Source: CADEED01 sp043747875 (GTDB taxonomy: Bacteria; Pseudomonadota; Gammaproteobacteria; Steroidobacterales; Steroidobacteraceae). From it: a DNA stretch of 64,000 bases. The translations under genes and the position numbers were made by a program. Location of the stretch: the NCBI GenBank assembly GCA_043747875.1, contig JAYTOI010000134.1, positions 1-64,000 of the forward strand, read 5' to 3'. Shown in pieces: positions 1 to 8,949 of the stretch (the stretch's first letter is position 1; the number at the start of each line of letters is the position of its first letter). Under the pieces are notes generated by a model. That model made no database searches and had not been told where the DNA came from. It saw only the letters and a list, made by a program, of their open reading frames with translations.

Positions 1-40
1 TGTCTGGTAACAAACATCCTACCAATCCCGACCAGCCTTC

Positions 41-90
41 CTTACTTCAGCCTTGGCCTCTCGCGCGTGTAGCGTTGCGGCTTAAGTAAG
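41..90. repeat. Imperfect inverted repeat upstream of GH95 gene
   Basis: Positions 41-52 and 79-90 are reverse complements at 11 of 12 bases, separated by 26 bases. It could be the terminator of a gene lying left of the window or part of the neighbouring REP-like element. No T-run follows on the plus strand. Bases 1-40 show no gene. Confidence 0.4.
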
Positions 91-98
91 TGCCATTC

Positions 99-168
99 GG
101 GACAGATCTGTTTTTCGGTAGACTCCCCCGACTAGTTGGGGGGTGCCCGTGAAAAATAGATCTGTCCC
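99..168. repeat. REP-like nested palindrome overlapping the GH95 start
   Basis: Arms 99-116 and 151-168 match as an inverted repeat at 17 of 18 bases, with core GGGACAGATCT. Between them a C-run (125-129) faces a G-run (138-143), so the element folds as nested hairpins. Elements starting GGGGACA are often linked to REP-associated tyrosine transposases (family knowledge); no transposase gene is in this window. The right arm is also codons 2-7 of the fucosidase if translation starts at GTG 149. Confidence 0.75.
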
Positions 169-2539
169 CTTTCTCCTTCTCGCTGCGTGCACAGCGTTCA
201 CGTCGCTGGTTCAGGCTGCGGGATCAGCGTCCGTGCTGTGGTACGAGCAACCCGCCACCGACTGGGAGAAAGAAGCGCTGCCCATAGGCAACGGCCGCAT
301 CGGCGCCATGGTGTTCGGCGGCACGGACTCCGAGCGCATCCAGATCTCCGAGAAATCGCTGTGGACGGGCGGCCCCGGCACCGACGTCGGCTACGACTAC
401 GGCCTGCCGAACGACTCGCAGGCGCCCCTCATGCGGACCATCGGCAATCAACTGCTGGAGGGCGCCAGGCTCGAGCCCGAGGCGGTCGCAAAGCAACTCG
501 GCCGCAAGATGCACAACTACGGCGACTACCAGAGCTTCGGCGACCTGGTTCTCGAGCGCGGCGCCGAGACGGCGCCGGTCACCGATTATCGCCGCGAGCT
601 GGACCTCGACACCGCCATGGCGCGCGTGAAGTTCAAGCAAGGCAACGCGGGCTACCGTCGCGACTACTTCGTGTCGTATCCGGCGCAGGCATTCGTCGCG
701 CGCTGGATCAGCACCGGCCGCCAGCAGATCAAGGTGCGCTACACAGTGCCCGACAACCGCAGCGCCGTCACGAAAGTCGAGAACGGCAGCATTCTCATTT
801 CCGGCGCGCTCAAGTCGAACGGCCTGAAATACGCGGTCGAGGTCCGCGTGGTCGTCGACTGCGGTAGTTTGAAAGCCGAGGGCGATGCACTGGTGGCCGA
901 CAGCGAATGTCCGGTGACCATCCTGGTGGCCGCGCGCACCAACTACCGCATGCGCTATCCCGACTACCGCGACGCCGCGCTCGACCCCGCCGCGGCGGCG
1001 TCGAAAGATATCGGGGCGGCCAAGGACTTCGCGCTGCTCGCGCACGCGCACACCACCGATCACCAGGCGCTGTTCCGGCGCGTGCACCTGGCGCTGGCGA
1101 AGCAGGTCGCGAAGCTGCCCACCGACAGGCTGCGTGCGCAGTACGGCAGCGGCAATGCCGTCGCCGACCGCGAGCTCGAGCAGCTCTATTTCGACTACGG
1201 CCGCTATCTGCTGATCGCTTCCTCTCGCCAGGGCTCGCTGCCCGCCAACCTGCAGGGTGTGTGGAACGACAAGGCGACGCCGCCGTGGAACGCCGATTAC
1301 CACGTCAACATCAATCTGCAGATGAACTACTGGCCGGCGGAGGCCGCGAATCTTTCCGAGACCACCGCGCCGCTGTGGGATTTCGTCGATCACCTCGTGC
1401 CGCCCGGCCGGCTGGCCGCGCAGCGCTACTTCGGCGCGAAGGGCTGGACGATGTTCCTCAACACGAACATCTGGGGCTACGTCGGTCCCATCGACTGGCC
1501 CACCGCGTTCTGGCAACCCGAAGCCTCGGCGTGGCTGGCGCTGCACTATTACGAGCACTATCTATTCAACCGCGACGCCGAGTTCCTGAAGAAACGCGCC
1601 TGGCCGGTCATGAAGGCGGCCGCCGAGTTCTGGCTGGACGTGCTGGTGGCGGATCCGAAGGACGGCAAGTTGACGGTGTCCCCCAGCTACTCACCCGAGC
1701 ACGGGCCGTTCACCGCCGGCGCCGCCATGTCGCAGCAGATCGTCGCGGAGCTGTTCGGGAACACGGTCGAAGCGGCGCGCGTGGCCGGCGACAAGGCGTT
1801 CGGCGTGCGCGTGGCGCAGGCGCTGGGCAGGCTCGATCCGGGGTTGCGTATCGGTTCGTGGGGACAGCTGCAGGAATGGAAGGCCGATCTCGACGATGCG
1901 AAGGACGATCACCGTCACGTCTCGCACCTGTTCGCGCTGCACCCGGGCCGCGCGATCGTGCCCGGGAAGAACGAGGATCTCGCGCAGGCGGCGCGCGTGA
2001 CGCTCGATGCGCGCGGCGATGCGAGCACCGGCTGGAGCCGCGCGTGGAAGATCAACTTCTGGGCGCGGCTGCGCGACGGCGATCGTGCGCACCAGTTGTT
2101 GGCGGGCCTGCTGCGCGACAGCACCCTGCCCAATCTCTGGGACACGCATCCGCCGTTCCAGATCGACGGGAATTTTGGTGCGACCGCCGGCATGATCGAG
2201 ATGCTGCTGCAGAGCCAGAACGGCGAGCTGCACATCCTGCCGGCGCGGCCGCAGGCATGGACCTCGGGCAGCGTCAGCGGCATTCGCGCGCGCGGCGATG
2301 TCACAGTGCGGATCGACTGGGACGCGTGCGGGCCGACCATCATCGTGCTCGAGACGGGCCGCAATGGCCCGCTCACGCTGCGCACGACGCTGTTCAAGCT
2401 GCCGTACGACATCGTGTTCGAGCGTTCCGACCATCCGAAGTCGCTGAACACCGAGGACAACCGGTTCAGCTTCGACGCGCGCAAGGGCGGCAAGTACACC
2501 TTCATGCGCGGCCGCGATGTCGAGTGCCGCGCGAAATAG
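143..2539 (+). CDS. Secreted glycoside hydrolase family 95 (alpha-L-fucosidase type)
   Basis: Inverting GH95 enzyme, expected to remove alpha-L-fucose (some members alpha-L-galactose) from glycans in the periplasm or outside the cell. About 798 aa, the usual family length. A signal peptide (VPFLLLAAC...VQA) is followed by the N-terminal family motif LPIGNGRIGAMVFGG. The substrate/catalytic Asn pair lies in HVNINLQMNYW (Asn389, Asn391), the probable general acid is Glu578 (LQEW, just before HRHVSHL), and the conserved IDGNFG Asp is near 675. The start is GTG 143 or, better spaced from the G-rich SD, GTG 149. Oddity: the region around the start and the first six codons is a REP-like palindrome, so the ribosome-binding site sits inside a hairpin. 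Family assignment is firm; the sugar specificity is inferred. Confidence 0.93.
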   Translation: MPVKNRSVPFLLLAACTAFTSLVQAAGSASVLWYEQPATDWEKEALPIGNGRIGAMVFGGTDSERIQISEKSLWTGGPGTDVGYDYGLPNDSQAPLMRTIGNQLLEGARLEPEAVAKQLGRKMHNYGDYQSFGDLVLERGAETAPVTDYRRELDLDTAMARVKFKQGNAGYRRDYFVSYPAQAFVARWISTGRQQIKVRYTVPDNRSAVTKVENGSILISGALKSNGLKYAVEVRVVVDCGSLKAEGDALVADSECPVTILVAARTNYRMRYPDYRDAALDPAAAASKDIGAAKDFALLAHAHTTDHQALFRRVHLALAKQVAKLPTDRLRAQYGSGNAVADRELEQLYFDYGRYLLIASSRQGSLPANLQGVWNDKATPPWNADYHVNINLQMNYWPAEAANLSETTAPLWDFVDHLVPPGRLAAQRYFGAKGWTMFLNTNIWGYVGPIDWPTAFWQPEASAWLALHYYEHYLFNRDAEFLKKRAWPVMKAAAEFWLDVLVADPKDGKLTVSPSYSPEHGPFTAGAAMSQQIVAELFGNTVEAARVAGDKAFGVRVAQALGRLDPGLRIGSWGQLQEWKADLDDAKDDHRHVSHLFALHPGRAIVPGKNEDLAQAARVTLDARGDASTGWSRAWKINFWARLRDGDRAHQLLAGLLRDSTLPNLWDTHPPFQIDGNFGATAGMIEMLLQSQNGELHILPARPQAWTSGSVSGIRARGDVTVRIDWDACGPTIIVLETGRNGPLTLRTTLFKLPYDIVFERSDHPKSLNTEDNRFSFDARKGGKYTFMRGRDVECRAK

Positions 2540-2651
2540 CGCATGCCGGCCACCGCGTTCCGCGGGTAGGCTGCACGCATGAACCGGCGTGCGTGCGCGA
2601 TCGTCAACGACCCGCCGACCGTCGATCTCGTGAAGCAGAACTGAGGCGCGC

Positions 2652-3797
2652 ATGAAACCCTACGTGATCCCCTGGATGGATGAAGAGCTCGAAGCCTTCC
2701 GCGACACCGTGGTGCGCTTCATCGACACCGAGATGGCGCCCCACGATGCGCGCTGGCGGGCGCAGCACCACGTCGACCCGGCAACCTGGGTCAAGGCCGG
2801 CGACACTGGTTTATTGTTGTTAGACGTGCCGGCCGAGTACGGCGGCGCGGGCGGCGACTTCCGCCACGAGGCGGTGCTGTACACCGAGCTCGCGCGCCGC
2901 GGCATCAGCGGCTTCGGCCAGAGCGTGCACAGCATGTGCGCGCACTACGTGCTCAACCACGGCACCGAGGCGCAGAAGCAACGCTGGCTGCCGCGCATGG
3001 CCTCGGGCGGGTTGATCGGCGCCATCTGCATGACGGAGCCCGGCACGGGTTCGGATCTCAAGGGCATTCGCACGCGCGCTGCAAAGCAGGGCGACCACTA
3101 CGTGGTCGACGGCGGCAAGACGTTCATCACCAACGGCTCGCAGGCCGGGCTGCTCATGCTGGCCGTGCGCACCGACGCGAACGACCGCAGCGGCGGGCTG
3201 TCCATTCTCATGGTCGAGACCAAGGACCTGCCGGGCTATCGTGTCGGCCGCGTGCTCGACAAGATGGGCCAGCATGCGCAGGACACCGCGGAACTGTTCT
3301 TCGAAGGCGTGAAGGTGCCGGTGGACTGTTTGTTAGGCGGCGTGGAAGGCAAGGGCATGCACATGCTCATGCACGACCTGCCGTACGAGCGTACCGTCAT
3401 CGCGGTTTCCGGCGTCGGCGCGATGGAGGGCGGCCTCGAAGAGACCCTCAAATACGTGCGCGAGCGCAAGACCTTCGGCAATCCGGTGGCCAGCTACCAG
3501 CACGTGCGCTTCAAGCTGGCGGAGATGGCGACCATCACGCGTATCGCGCGCGTGTTCTCCGACCGCTGCGTGGTCGACCTGGTCGCAGGCAAGCTCGACA
3601 CCGAGACCGCGTCGATGGCGAAGTACTGGATCACCGACATGCAGCAGCAGGTGCTCGACGACTGCGTGCAGCTCCATGGCGGTTACGGGTACATGAGCGA
3701 GTATCTGGTGTGCCGCATGTTCGCCGACTCGCGCGTGCAGCGCATCTACGGCGGCACGAATGAAATCATGAAAGAAGTCATTTCGCGGGGGCTGTGA
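2652..3797 (+). CDS. Acyl-CoA dehydrogenase family protein
   Basis: FAD-dependent acyl-CoA dehydrogenase (381 aa, full length), expected to introduce an alpha,beta double bond into an acyl-CoA in the cytoplasm. The N-terminal helical domain is followed by the flavin/substrate signature CMTEPGTGSDL and the C-terminal GGYGYMSEY...YGGTNEI block. The Glu usual at the medium-chain position (YEGT) is Gly here (YGGT), while Glu246 in LPYERT occupies the alternative catalytic site used by isovaleryl- and long-chain-type enzymes, so it should be active. The start ATG 2652 follows GAGGCGC. Between the GH95 stop and this start is only a 21-codon open frame (2580-2645) with no support. The substrate is unknown. 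Confidence 0.92.
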   Translation: MKPYVIPWMDEELEAFRDTVVRFIDTEMAPHDARWRAQHHVDPATWVKAGDTGLLLLDVPAEYGGAGGDFRHEAVLYTELARRGISGFGQSVHSMCAHYVLNHGTEAQKQRWLPRMASGGLIGAICMTEPGTGSDLKGIRTRAAKQGDHYVVDGGKTFITNGSQAGLLMLAVRTDANDRSGGLSILMVETKDLPGYRVGRVLDKMGQHAQDTAELFFEGVKVPVDCLLGGVEGKGMHMLMHDLPYERTVIAVSGVGAMEGGLEETLKYVRERKTFGNPVASYQHVRFKLAEMATITRIARVFSDRCVVDLVAGKLDTETASMAKYWITDMQQQVLDDCVQLHGGYGYMSEYLVCRMFADSRVQRIYGGTNEIMKEVISRGL

Positions 3798-3980
3798 GTG
3801 CTCGCGGTGTGGCCGGTGCGCAAGGCGATCAGCCACCAGGTCGGGATTGGCGGCGAGCCGCGCAAGCGTCAGGACCAGATGATGCACATCACGATGGTAG
3901 TAGTGGCGTTCGCCATTGGTACGGTCATCGCGAAGAACGTCTCCTTCGGAACGTTGCCATCCTGAGTCGCCGGGAACCCG

Positions 3981-4646
3981 ATGCCCAAACTACGCGTGCA
4001 ATGTTTCTCGCTTTCACTCGACGGCTTCGGCGCCGGCCCGAACCAGGGACTCGAGAACCCGCTGGGTGTCGGCGGCGTCGAAATGATGGATTGGTTCTTC
4101 CACACGCGCCTGTGGAAGGAGATGCACGGCTTCAACAGCAACGGTGAAGGCGCGGGTGAGACCGGAATCGACAACCGCATGGCCGAGCTCGGCTTCGAGA
4201 ACATCGGCGCTTGGATCCTCGGGCGCAACATGTTCGGCCCGGTGCGCGGTCCATGGCCGGATGAACGCTGGCGCGGCTGGTGGGGCGACGAGCCGCCGTA
4301 TCACTGTCCCGTGTTCGTGCTCACGCACCACGCGCGCGCGCCGTTGGAAATGCAAGGTGGCACGACGTTCCACTTCGTCACCGACGGAATCGAAACGGCC
4401 CTCGCACGGGCCAAGGCTGCCGCCGGCGGCCAGGACGTGCGCCTCGGTGGCGGCGTTGCGACGGTCCGCGAGTATCTGCAGGCGCGGCTCATCGACGAGA
4501 TGCACCTCGCGGTGCGCCCGGTGCTGCTGGGCTCAGGCGAAGCGCTGTTACGCGACCTCGACCTGCGCGCACTCGGTTACGAATCCGCGGCGTTCGGGCA
4601 GGGCGAGCGCGCGATGCACGTGACGCTGCGCAGGAGCGGGTCCTGA
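3981..4646 (+). CDS. Dihydrofolate reductase / RibD C-terminal family protein
   Basis: NAD(P)H-dependent reductase of the RibD_C/DHFR-like fold, 221 aa. It opens with the typical strand and loop (LRVQCFSLSLDGFGAGP), contains the cofactor region GAWILGRNMFGPVRGPW, and ends with the RibD_C pattern VRLGGGVATVREYLQARLIDEMHLAVRPVLLGSGEALL (written here as one region, residues about 155-200). These proteins are often called YyaP/YwjB-like; the physiological substrate is usually unknown and folate reduction should not be assumed. It stands alone: the 183 bases upstream hold no convincing gene. Confidence 0.85.
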   Translation: MPKLRVQCFSLSLDGFGAGPNQGLENPLGVGGVEMMDWFFHTRLWKEMHGFNSNGEGAGETGIDNRMAELGFENIGAWILGRNMFGPVRGPWPDERWRGWWGDEPPYHCPVFVLTHHARAPLEMQGGTTFHFVTDGIETALARAKAAAGGQDVRLGGGVATVREYLQARLIDEMHLAVRPVLLGSGEALLRDLDLRALGYESAAFGQGERAMHVTLRRSGS

Positions 4647-4851
4647 CGCGTGGCAGCGCGATTCCCCCACGGGGGCTGCGTCTGATCGAGGAAATTGCGC
4701 AGGAGTGAGGGAGTTGCCTCGATTTCAGCGTTTCTCCTGGTGTATGCCCTGTCGATGCTCGCAGTGCTGGTCCAGGCCTCCTGGAATCTATATTGGGCTC
4801 CGGCGCGGCACGATAATAAATGACAAAACGTTTCACTGGAGGGTAGCGACC

Positions 4852-5418
4852 ATGATGCGAATCTCCCGAATCTTCTACATGGCATGGATTGCCATCCTGC
4901 CGATATCACTGACTTCAGTTACGACGGCCCACGCGCAGGCGCCACCGTTGCTCGAGATGACCTCCTCCGGGCTCCTGACATTCTCAGAACGCGATCGCAC
5001 CCTTCGCGTCGCTATTGTCTTTGCCGAGACGAATCCTGCCGTCGTGGAGACCATCGTCCGATTCGTCGACGCGAGAGGGCAGGTCCTCAAGACGCGGCGC
5101 GGCAACGTGAGCGATGGCATGCCGCTCATCGTCGATCTCACGCGTAGCGACGTCGGCAACCGCGGCGAAGTACTCGTGCGAGCAGAGGTCTTTCACAGAT
5201 TCCCGGTGCCGCGCACCACTAGGTACCCGATTCTGATTTCCCTGCAGTCGACCTCGATGGACGGCACCAGCCACTTGTTTCTCACGTGGCGCGGTGACGT
5301 ATGCTGGTCCTGCAGCGGACCTAGTGCGGTGGGCCCATGGGCGTCACATGCGGCACATGCGAACTGCGATCCGGATCCAGGTCTGTATCTGGATCTGGTG
5401 TGGGGTTCGCCGATGTGA
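4852..5418 (+). CDS. Secreted hypothetical protein upstream of the CHAT protein
   Basis: 188 aa. The start at ATG 4852 is supported by GGAGGG eight bases upstream and by an immediate signal peptide (MMRISRIFYMAWIAI...AHAQ). The mature part has no motif I recognise. It contains a beta-rich central stretch (LRVAIVFAETNPAVVETIVRF) and ends in a short Cys- and His-containing tail (WSCSGPSAVGPWASHAAHANC) rich in small residues. It ends 20 bases before the chosen start of the TPR-CHAT gene, so the two are probably co-transcribed and may work together in the envelope. The family is unknown to me. Confidence 0.7.
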   Translation: MMRISRIFYMAWIAILPISLTSVTTAHAQAPPLLEMTSSGLLTFSERDRTLRVAIVFAETNPAVVETIVRFVDARGQVLKTRRGNVSDGMPLIVDLTRSDVGNRGEVLVRAEVFHRFPVPRTTRYPILISLQSTSMDGTSHLFLTWRGDVCWSCSGPSAVGPWASHAAHANCDPDPGLYLDLVWGSPM

Positions 5419-5438
5419 CGCGACCTGCGGCGCATGTA

Positions 5439-8291
5439 GTGAGCGGCAAGTCTTCGCGAGGTCCTTGCACCCACGCGGTCTTGCTGCTGCTCGGCCTGAT
5501 GAGCCATGGCGCCCGCGCCGCGCCCACATTCGACGCGTGCGCTGAATTGGTCGCCGCCGAGCCGGCTGCGTACGAGTCTTACCGCTGCTACTTCGAGGTA
5601 GCGGGCAGCAGCGGCGAATGGCGCGCGGCGGGAAGGCACCTGAAAGCCTTGGCGGCCGCGCGGCCGCACATCGACTGGATCGTCTTCGTCCGGGGGCTGG
5701 TCACATCGCCTCTCGACAAAGCGGTTGCCGAGCGGCTGTACTTCGAAGCGTCGCAGCGCTTCGAAGCCGGTGGGAATGTGCGCGGCGAAGTGCTGGCGCG
5801 CTCGAATCTCTACAACCTGTACTACCAGTCCGGTCGGATCGGCAGCGCCGCGAAGGAAGTCGAGCGGATCACCTCGCTCACCGGGCAGTCCGAGGATCCC
5901 GAGATACGAATGCGCGGGCGCGTCCTCGAATCGCAATTCTTCATCAACACCGGGACGAACCTGGGACGCGCTCAGCGCGCCTTGCAGCAGGCGGAGGCGG
6001 ATCTCGACCGCGTGCCGACCTACTGGGTGCGTCACCACGTTCTGCACGGTCTCGGCAGCGTCTTCCTGCTGACGGGGCAGTACGACGAAGCCGTAATGTA
6101 TTTCCGCCGGCTGCTCGATGAAGCGGGTGCACAGCAGGACTTGGGCACCGTTGCCCGGGCACGGCTCGAGATCGCGAACGCGCTGCTCGAGAAACGCGGT
6201 GAAGAGCCCGATGCCGTGGATGCGGGCCGGCTGTTTGCGGATGCCGAGGAAGCACTGGCTGCCGCGCGACGCGCGCAGGACATCGACCAGGAGCTAGAAG
6301 CACTGCGACTGCTCGGCGAAACATTGATGATCGAGCGGGACCAGCGCGCTCGCCCATATGTCGACGAATGCATCGAACGGGCCGAGGCGCAGCGGCGTTC
6401 GCAGACGCTGAGCCGGTGCCTGTGGATCCGGGCGCGCTTGCTCGCGGATCAGGATCCGATCGCTGCGCAGCGCGCGATTGCGGCGGCCATCGATTTGCTG
6501 CATTACGAGGAAGGGAGTGACGACGCGTCGCTGGCTTACGTCTGGCGCAACGCAATGCGGGTCGCGTGGCAGACGCAATCCCCAGACGCGGCGATCGAGA
6601 CGGGAAAGCAGGCGCTCACCGCGATCGAGCGCCTGCGCGATCTGCAGCCAGGCTTGCAGGACCGGGCCGCCGCGTTTTCGACCTGGACGCAGGACTACTA
6701 CTGGCTGTCGGGACAGTTGTTGCGCCGGGCATCGGATCCGGCGTTGTCGGCTGATGCGGCGGGCGCAGGACGCGCGCGCATCCTGCTGGACGAAGGATTT
6801 CAGATTGGCGAACGGATGCGCGCCCGATCGCTGCTCGACCGCTTGAGGGCCCCCGAGCGTCCGCCGACGGACGTCGACGCTGCGACGATGTTGCGCAGGG
6901 AGGCGCTCTCGAAATCGATCGTCGACATCAACCGGCAGCTGTTGAAATCGAGAGGGCAGCCGAGTGCCGAGCTGATGCGCGCGCTCGACGCATTGGAGCG
7001 TGAGGAAGTCGACGCCCGCGAGGCGACAGAGCAACCGCGCGTCGCGATGCGCCCGGTCTCGATCGCGCAAGTTCAGGAGCGCCTCGCCGCGGATGAAATG
7101 TTGCTTTCCTTTCAGCTCGGCGTGCGCGGCAGGGAGGGCGAGGCAGCCGGTGCGTGGTTGATCACCATCACGCGCGAACGGGCCGCGGCTTTCGAGCTCC
7201 CGGACCGTCACGCGCTACGGCGATCTCTGGCTCTCTTCAAAGGGTTGCAGGATGGATCACCCGCCCGCGCACGCGCAGGGCTCGCAGTTCATGACGCATT
7301 GTTGCGTCACGCGTTCGATCGAATGCCTCGAGGCATCGAGCGGCTCATCGTCGTGCCCGACGCGCCGCTCGATATCTTTCCGATCTCGACGCTCAGCGGC
7401 TCGCTCGACTACGAGCCGCTGGCCGAGCGCTTCGAGATCGTGCTCGTGCCGTCGGCGACGCTCTGGCATGACTGGCGCGCCGCCTCGAAGGCAGTCGATG
7501 CGCGGCCCGCGCTCGTGCTTGCCGACCCACAGCTCGAGATTTCCGCGGACTCGGCTTCGCCGTGGCGGTCATGGACCACCGACGCGGGAATATCGCTCGG
7601 TCGATTGCCGCAGGCTCGAACGGAAGGCCGCGAGATCATCGAGCGACTGCGTGGCCGTGGCACGCTCTGGACGGGAGCGCAGGCTTCCGAAGCAGCACTC
7701 AAAGCATCCGACCTGTCGCGCTACGGCGTGCTGCATTTCGCCACTCATACGGTCATCGACGTCAACGCAGAGCGCTCCGCCATTCTGTTGGCCTCTGGCA
7801 TGAGCACCCAGGACGGAATGTTGCAGAGTCGGGAGATTGCCGATCTTCCGCTCGACGGCCAGATCGTGGTGCTGTCTTCATGCCAGAGCGCCACGGGCAC
7901 ACCGGTGCGGGGCGAGGGCGTGCTGGGCCTGGCACGCTCGTTCTTCGCCGCCGGCGCAGGCGTGGGCGTCGGCAGCCTCTGGCCCGTTCGAGACGATCAT
8001 GCGCGCGCCTTCTTCGATCCGTTCTATGAAGCGTTGGGAGAAGGCCGCACCGTCGGAGCCGCCTTCCACGAAGCGCAACGCCGTCTCATCGCTCGAGGAT
8101 TGCCGACGCAGGCGTGGGCCGGGTTCATTCTCATGGGTGACGCAAACGCGGTGATGAGTTCGAGCGCAGCGGCGCACACGCCGCTGCGCACTGTGCTGTT
8201 CGGCGCTGCAATCATCATGCTGCTGATCCTCGCCGGCTGGTCGGTGAAGAGCTGGTATTCGAAGCGCCGCGCGTCGCGAAACCGGGTGTGA
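5439..8291 (+). CDS. Membrane-anchored TPR-CHAT (caspase-like) protein
   Basis: About 950 aa from GTG 5439. An in-frame ATG at 5337 would overlap the previous gene by 82 bases and bury the signal peptide 35 residues in, so it is not preferred. Order: signal peptide (HAVLLLLGLMSHGARAAP), a long helical repeat region of TPR type (about 40-500), then a C-terminal CHAT domain with the His-Cys dyad His770 (LHFATH) and Cys815 (VVLSSCQSA). A final membrane helix (about 919-937) is followed by a basic tail. CHAT domains are caspase-related peptidases or their relatives. The signal peptide plus C-terminal anchor with a positive tail predicts that the TPR and CHAT parts face the periplasm. It is convergent, stop to stop, with an anti-sigma gene that also spans the membrane, which suggests a signalling link (inference). 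Confidence 0.88.
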   Translation: MSGKSSRGPCTHAVLLLLGLMSHGARAAPTFDACAELVAAEPAAYESYRCYFEVAGSSGEWRAAGRHLKALAAARPHIDWIVFVRGLVTSPLDKAVAERLYFEASQRFEAGGNVRGEVLARSNLYNLYYQSGRIGSAAKEVERITSLTGQSEDPEIRMRGRVLESQFFINTGTNLGRAQRALQQAEADLDRVPTYWVRHHVLHGLGSVFLLTGQYDEAVMYFRRLLDEAGAQQDLGTVARARLEIANALLEKRGEEPDAVDAGRLFADAEEALAAARRAQDIDQELEALRLLGETLMIERDQRARPYVDECIERAEAQRRSQTLSRCLWIRARLLADQDPIAAQRAIAAAIDLLHYEEGSDDASLAYVWRNAMRVAWQTQSPDAAIETGKQALTAIERLRDLQPGLQDRAAAFSTWTQDYYWLSGQLLRRASDPALSADAAGAGRARILLDEGFQIGERMRARSLLDRLRAPERPPTDVDAATMLRREALSKSIVDINRQLLKSRGQPSAELMRALDALEREEVDAREATEQPRVAMRPVSIAQVQERLAADEMLLSFQLGVRGREGEAAGAWLITITRERAAAFELPDRHALRRSLALFKGLQDGSPARARAGLAVHDALLRHAFDRMPRGIERLIVVPDAPLDIFPISTLSGSLDYEPLAERFEIVLVPSATLWHDWRAASKAVDARPALVLADPQLEISADSASPWRSWTTDAGISLGRLPQARTEGREIIERLRGRGTLWTGAQASEAALKASDLSRYGVLHFATHTVIDVNAERSAILLASGMSTQDGMLQSREIADLPLDGQIVVLSSCQSATGTPVRGEGVLGLARSFFAAGAGVGVGSLWPVRDDHARAFFDPFYEALGEGRTVGAAFHEAQRRLIARGLPTQAWAGFILMGDANAVMSSSAAAHTPLRTVLFGAAIIMLLILAGWSVKSWYSKRRASRNRV

Positions 8292-8292
8292 G

Positions 8293-8949
8293 TCAATCCA
8301 GCGTCACGACGTACGTTTGCGATGCGACGCGTTGGCCATCGGGTAGACGGACCTCGACCTGCCACAACAGATGCTCGCCCGAAGGCACCTTCTCCAGCAT
8401 CGCAGCAGGCACCGCCAGCTCCGCGCTCGTGAGGTCCTGTTTCTCGAGCACAGGGATCAGATCGGCAGTGGTCAATCTCACTGCATAGGTGGAGCCCTCC
8501 GGGCCCGCAGACCATCGCAGGACGGCGCGATCACGCGACAGTCGGTCGCCGGTCCGTGAAACCGGTGTCAGCCCGGGAGCGGCATCCCGATACTGCGGGG
8601 ATTCCTCGTGACCTGGCTGCTGCCCCGGCCGCACGAAATACGTGGTCAACCCGACGGCGAGGATGACGCTCGCCGCGAATGCAAACATGGGGGCCCGCGC
8701 GCTTCCGGCTTTCTCGAGACGGCTCGCGGGCCGCGCGCCGAGCTCCATCGCCAGTCGCCACTCCTGTGAACATTCCGCGCACTGCGACAGGTGATCGACG
8801 ATCTTCAAACGCTGCTCGCGGTCGAGTCCTCCGGACGCTGCCTCGAACAACTGCTCCGCCGGAGGACACACAGACGACGTGTCGTGCTTGCCCTCGCGCG
8901 CAGCGAACGCGCGTGCCAGCGTTTCGAATTCGCGTTGCGCGTCACTCAT
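8293..8949 (-). CDS. Zinc-finger anti-sigma factor, transmembrane
   Basis: 218 aa. The N-terminal cytoplasmic part carries a zinc-binding anti-sigma motif (Cys28, then His53-x3-Cys57-x2-Cys60 in HLSQCAEC). One membrane helix follows (about 88-105), then a periplasmic domain of about 110 residues with a beta-sandwich look (WQVEVRLPDGQRVASQTYVVTL at the end, regions 195-218). It should hold the ECF sigma factor encoded just upstream inactive at the membrane until an envelope signal releases it. Its ATG overlaps the sigma stop by 4 bp. Its stop is 1 base from the stop of the convergent CHAT gene. Confidence 0.85.
   Translation of the reverse strand: MSDAQREFETLARAFAAREGKHDTSSVCPPAEQLFEAASGGLDREQRLKIVDHLSQCAECSQEWRLAMELGARPASRLEKAGSARAPMFAFAASVILAVGLTTYFVRPGQQPGHEESPQYRDAAPGLTPVSRTGDRLSRDRAVLRWSAGPEGSTYAVRLTTADLIPVLEKQDLTSAELAVPAAMLEKVPSGEHLLWQVEVRLPDGQRVASQTYVVTLD

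Noticed and set aside
224..1558. Long minus-strand open frame opposite the GH95 gene
   Set aside because: Arg/Gly/Val-rich translation with no family motif, fully inside a strong gene. It is the usual open antisense frame of high-GC DNA.
2580..2645. 21-codon frame just before the acyl-CoA dehydrogenase
   Set aside because: Too short, no SD or attenuator structure. Possibly a gene remnant but unsupported.
3765..3797. Gly in place of the medium-chain-type catalytic Glu of the acyl-CoA dehydrogenase
   Set aside because: The alternative catalytic Glu (Glu246, PYERT) is present as in isovaleryl/long-chain types, so there is no loss of function to report.
3798..3965. 55-codon frame beginning with a GTG directly after the acyl-CoA dehydrogenase stop, with one hydrophobic segment
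   Set aside because: No SD of its own, and an equally open minus-strand frame exists in the same bases. No family recognised.
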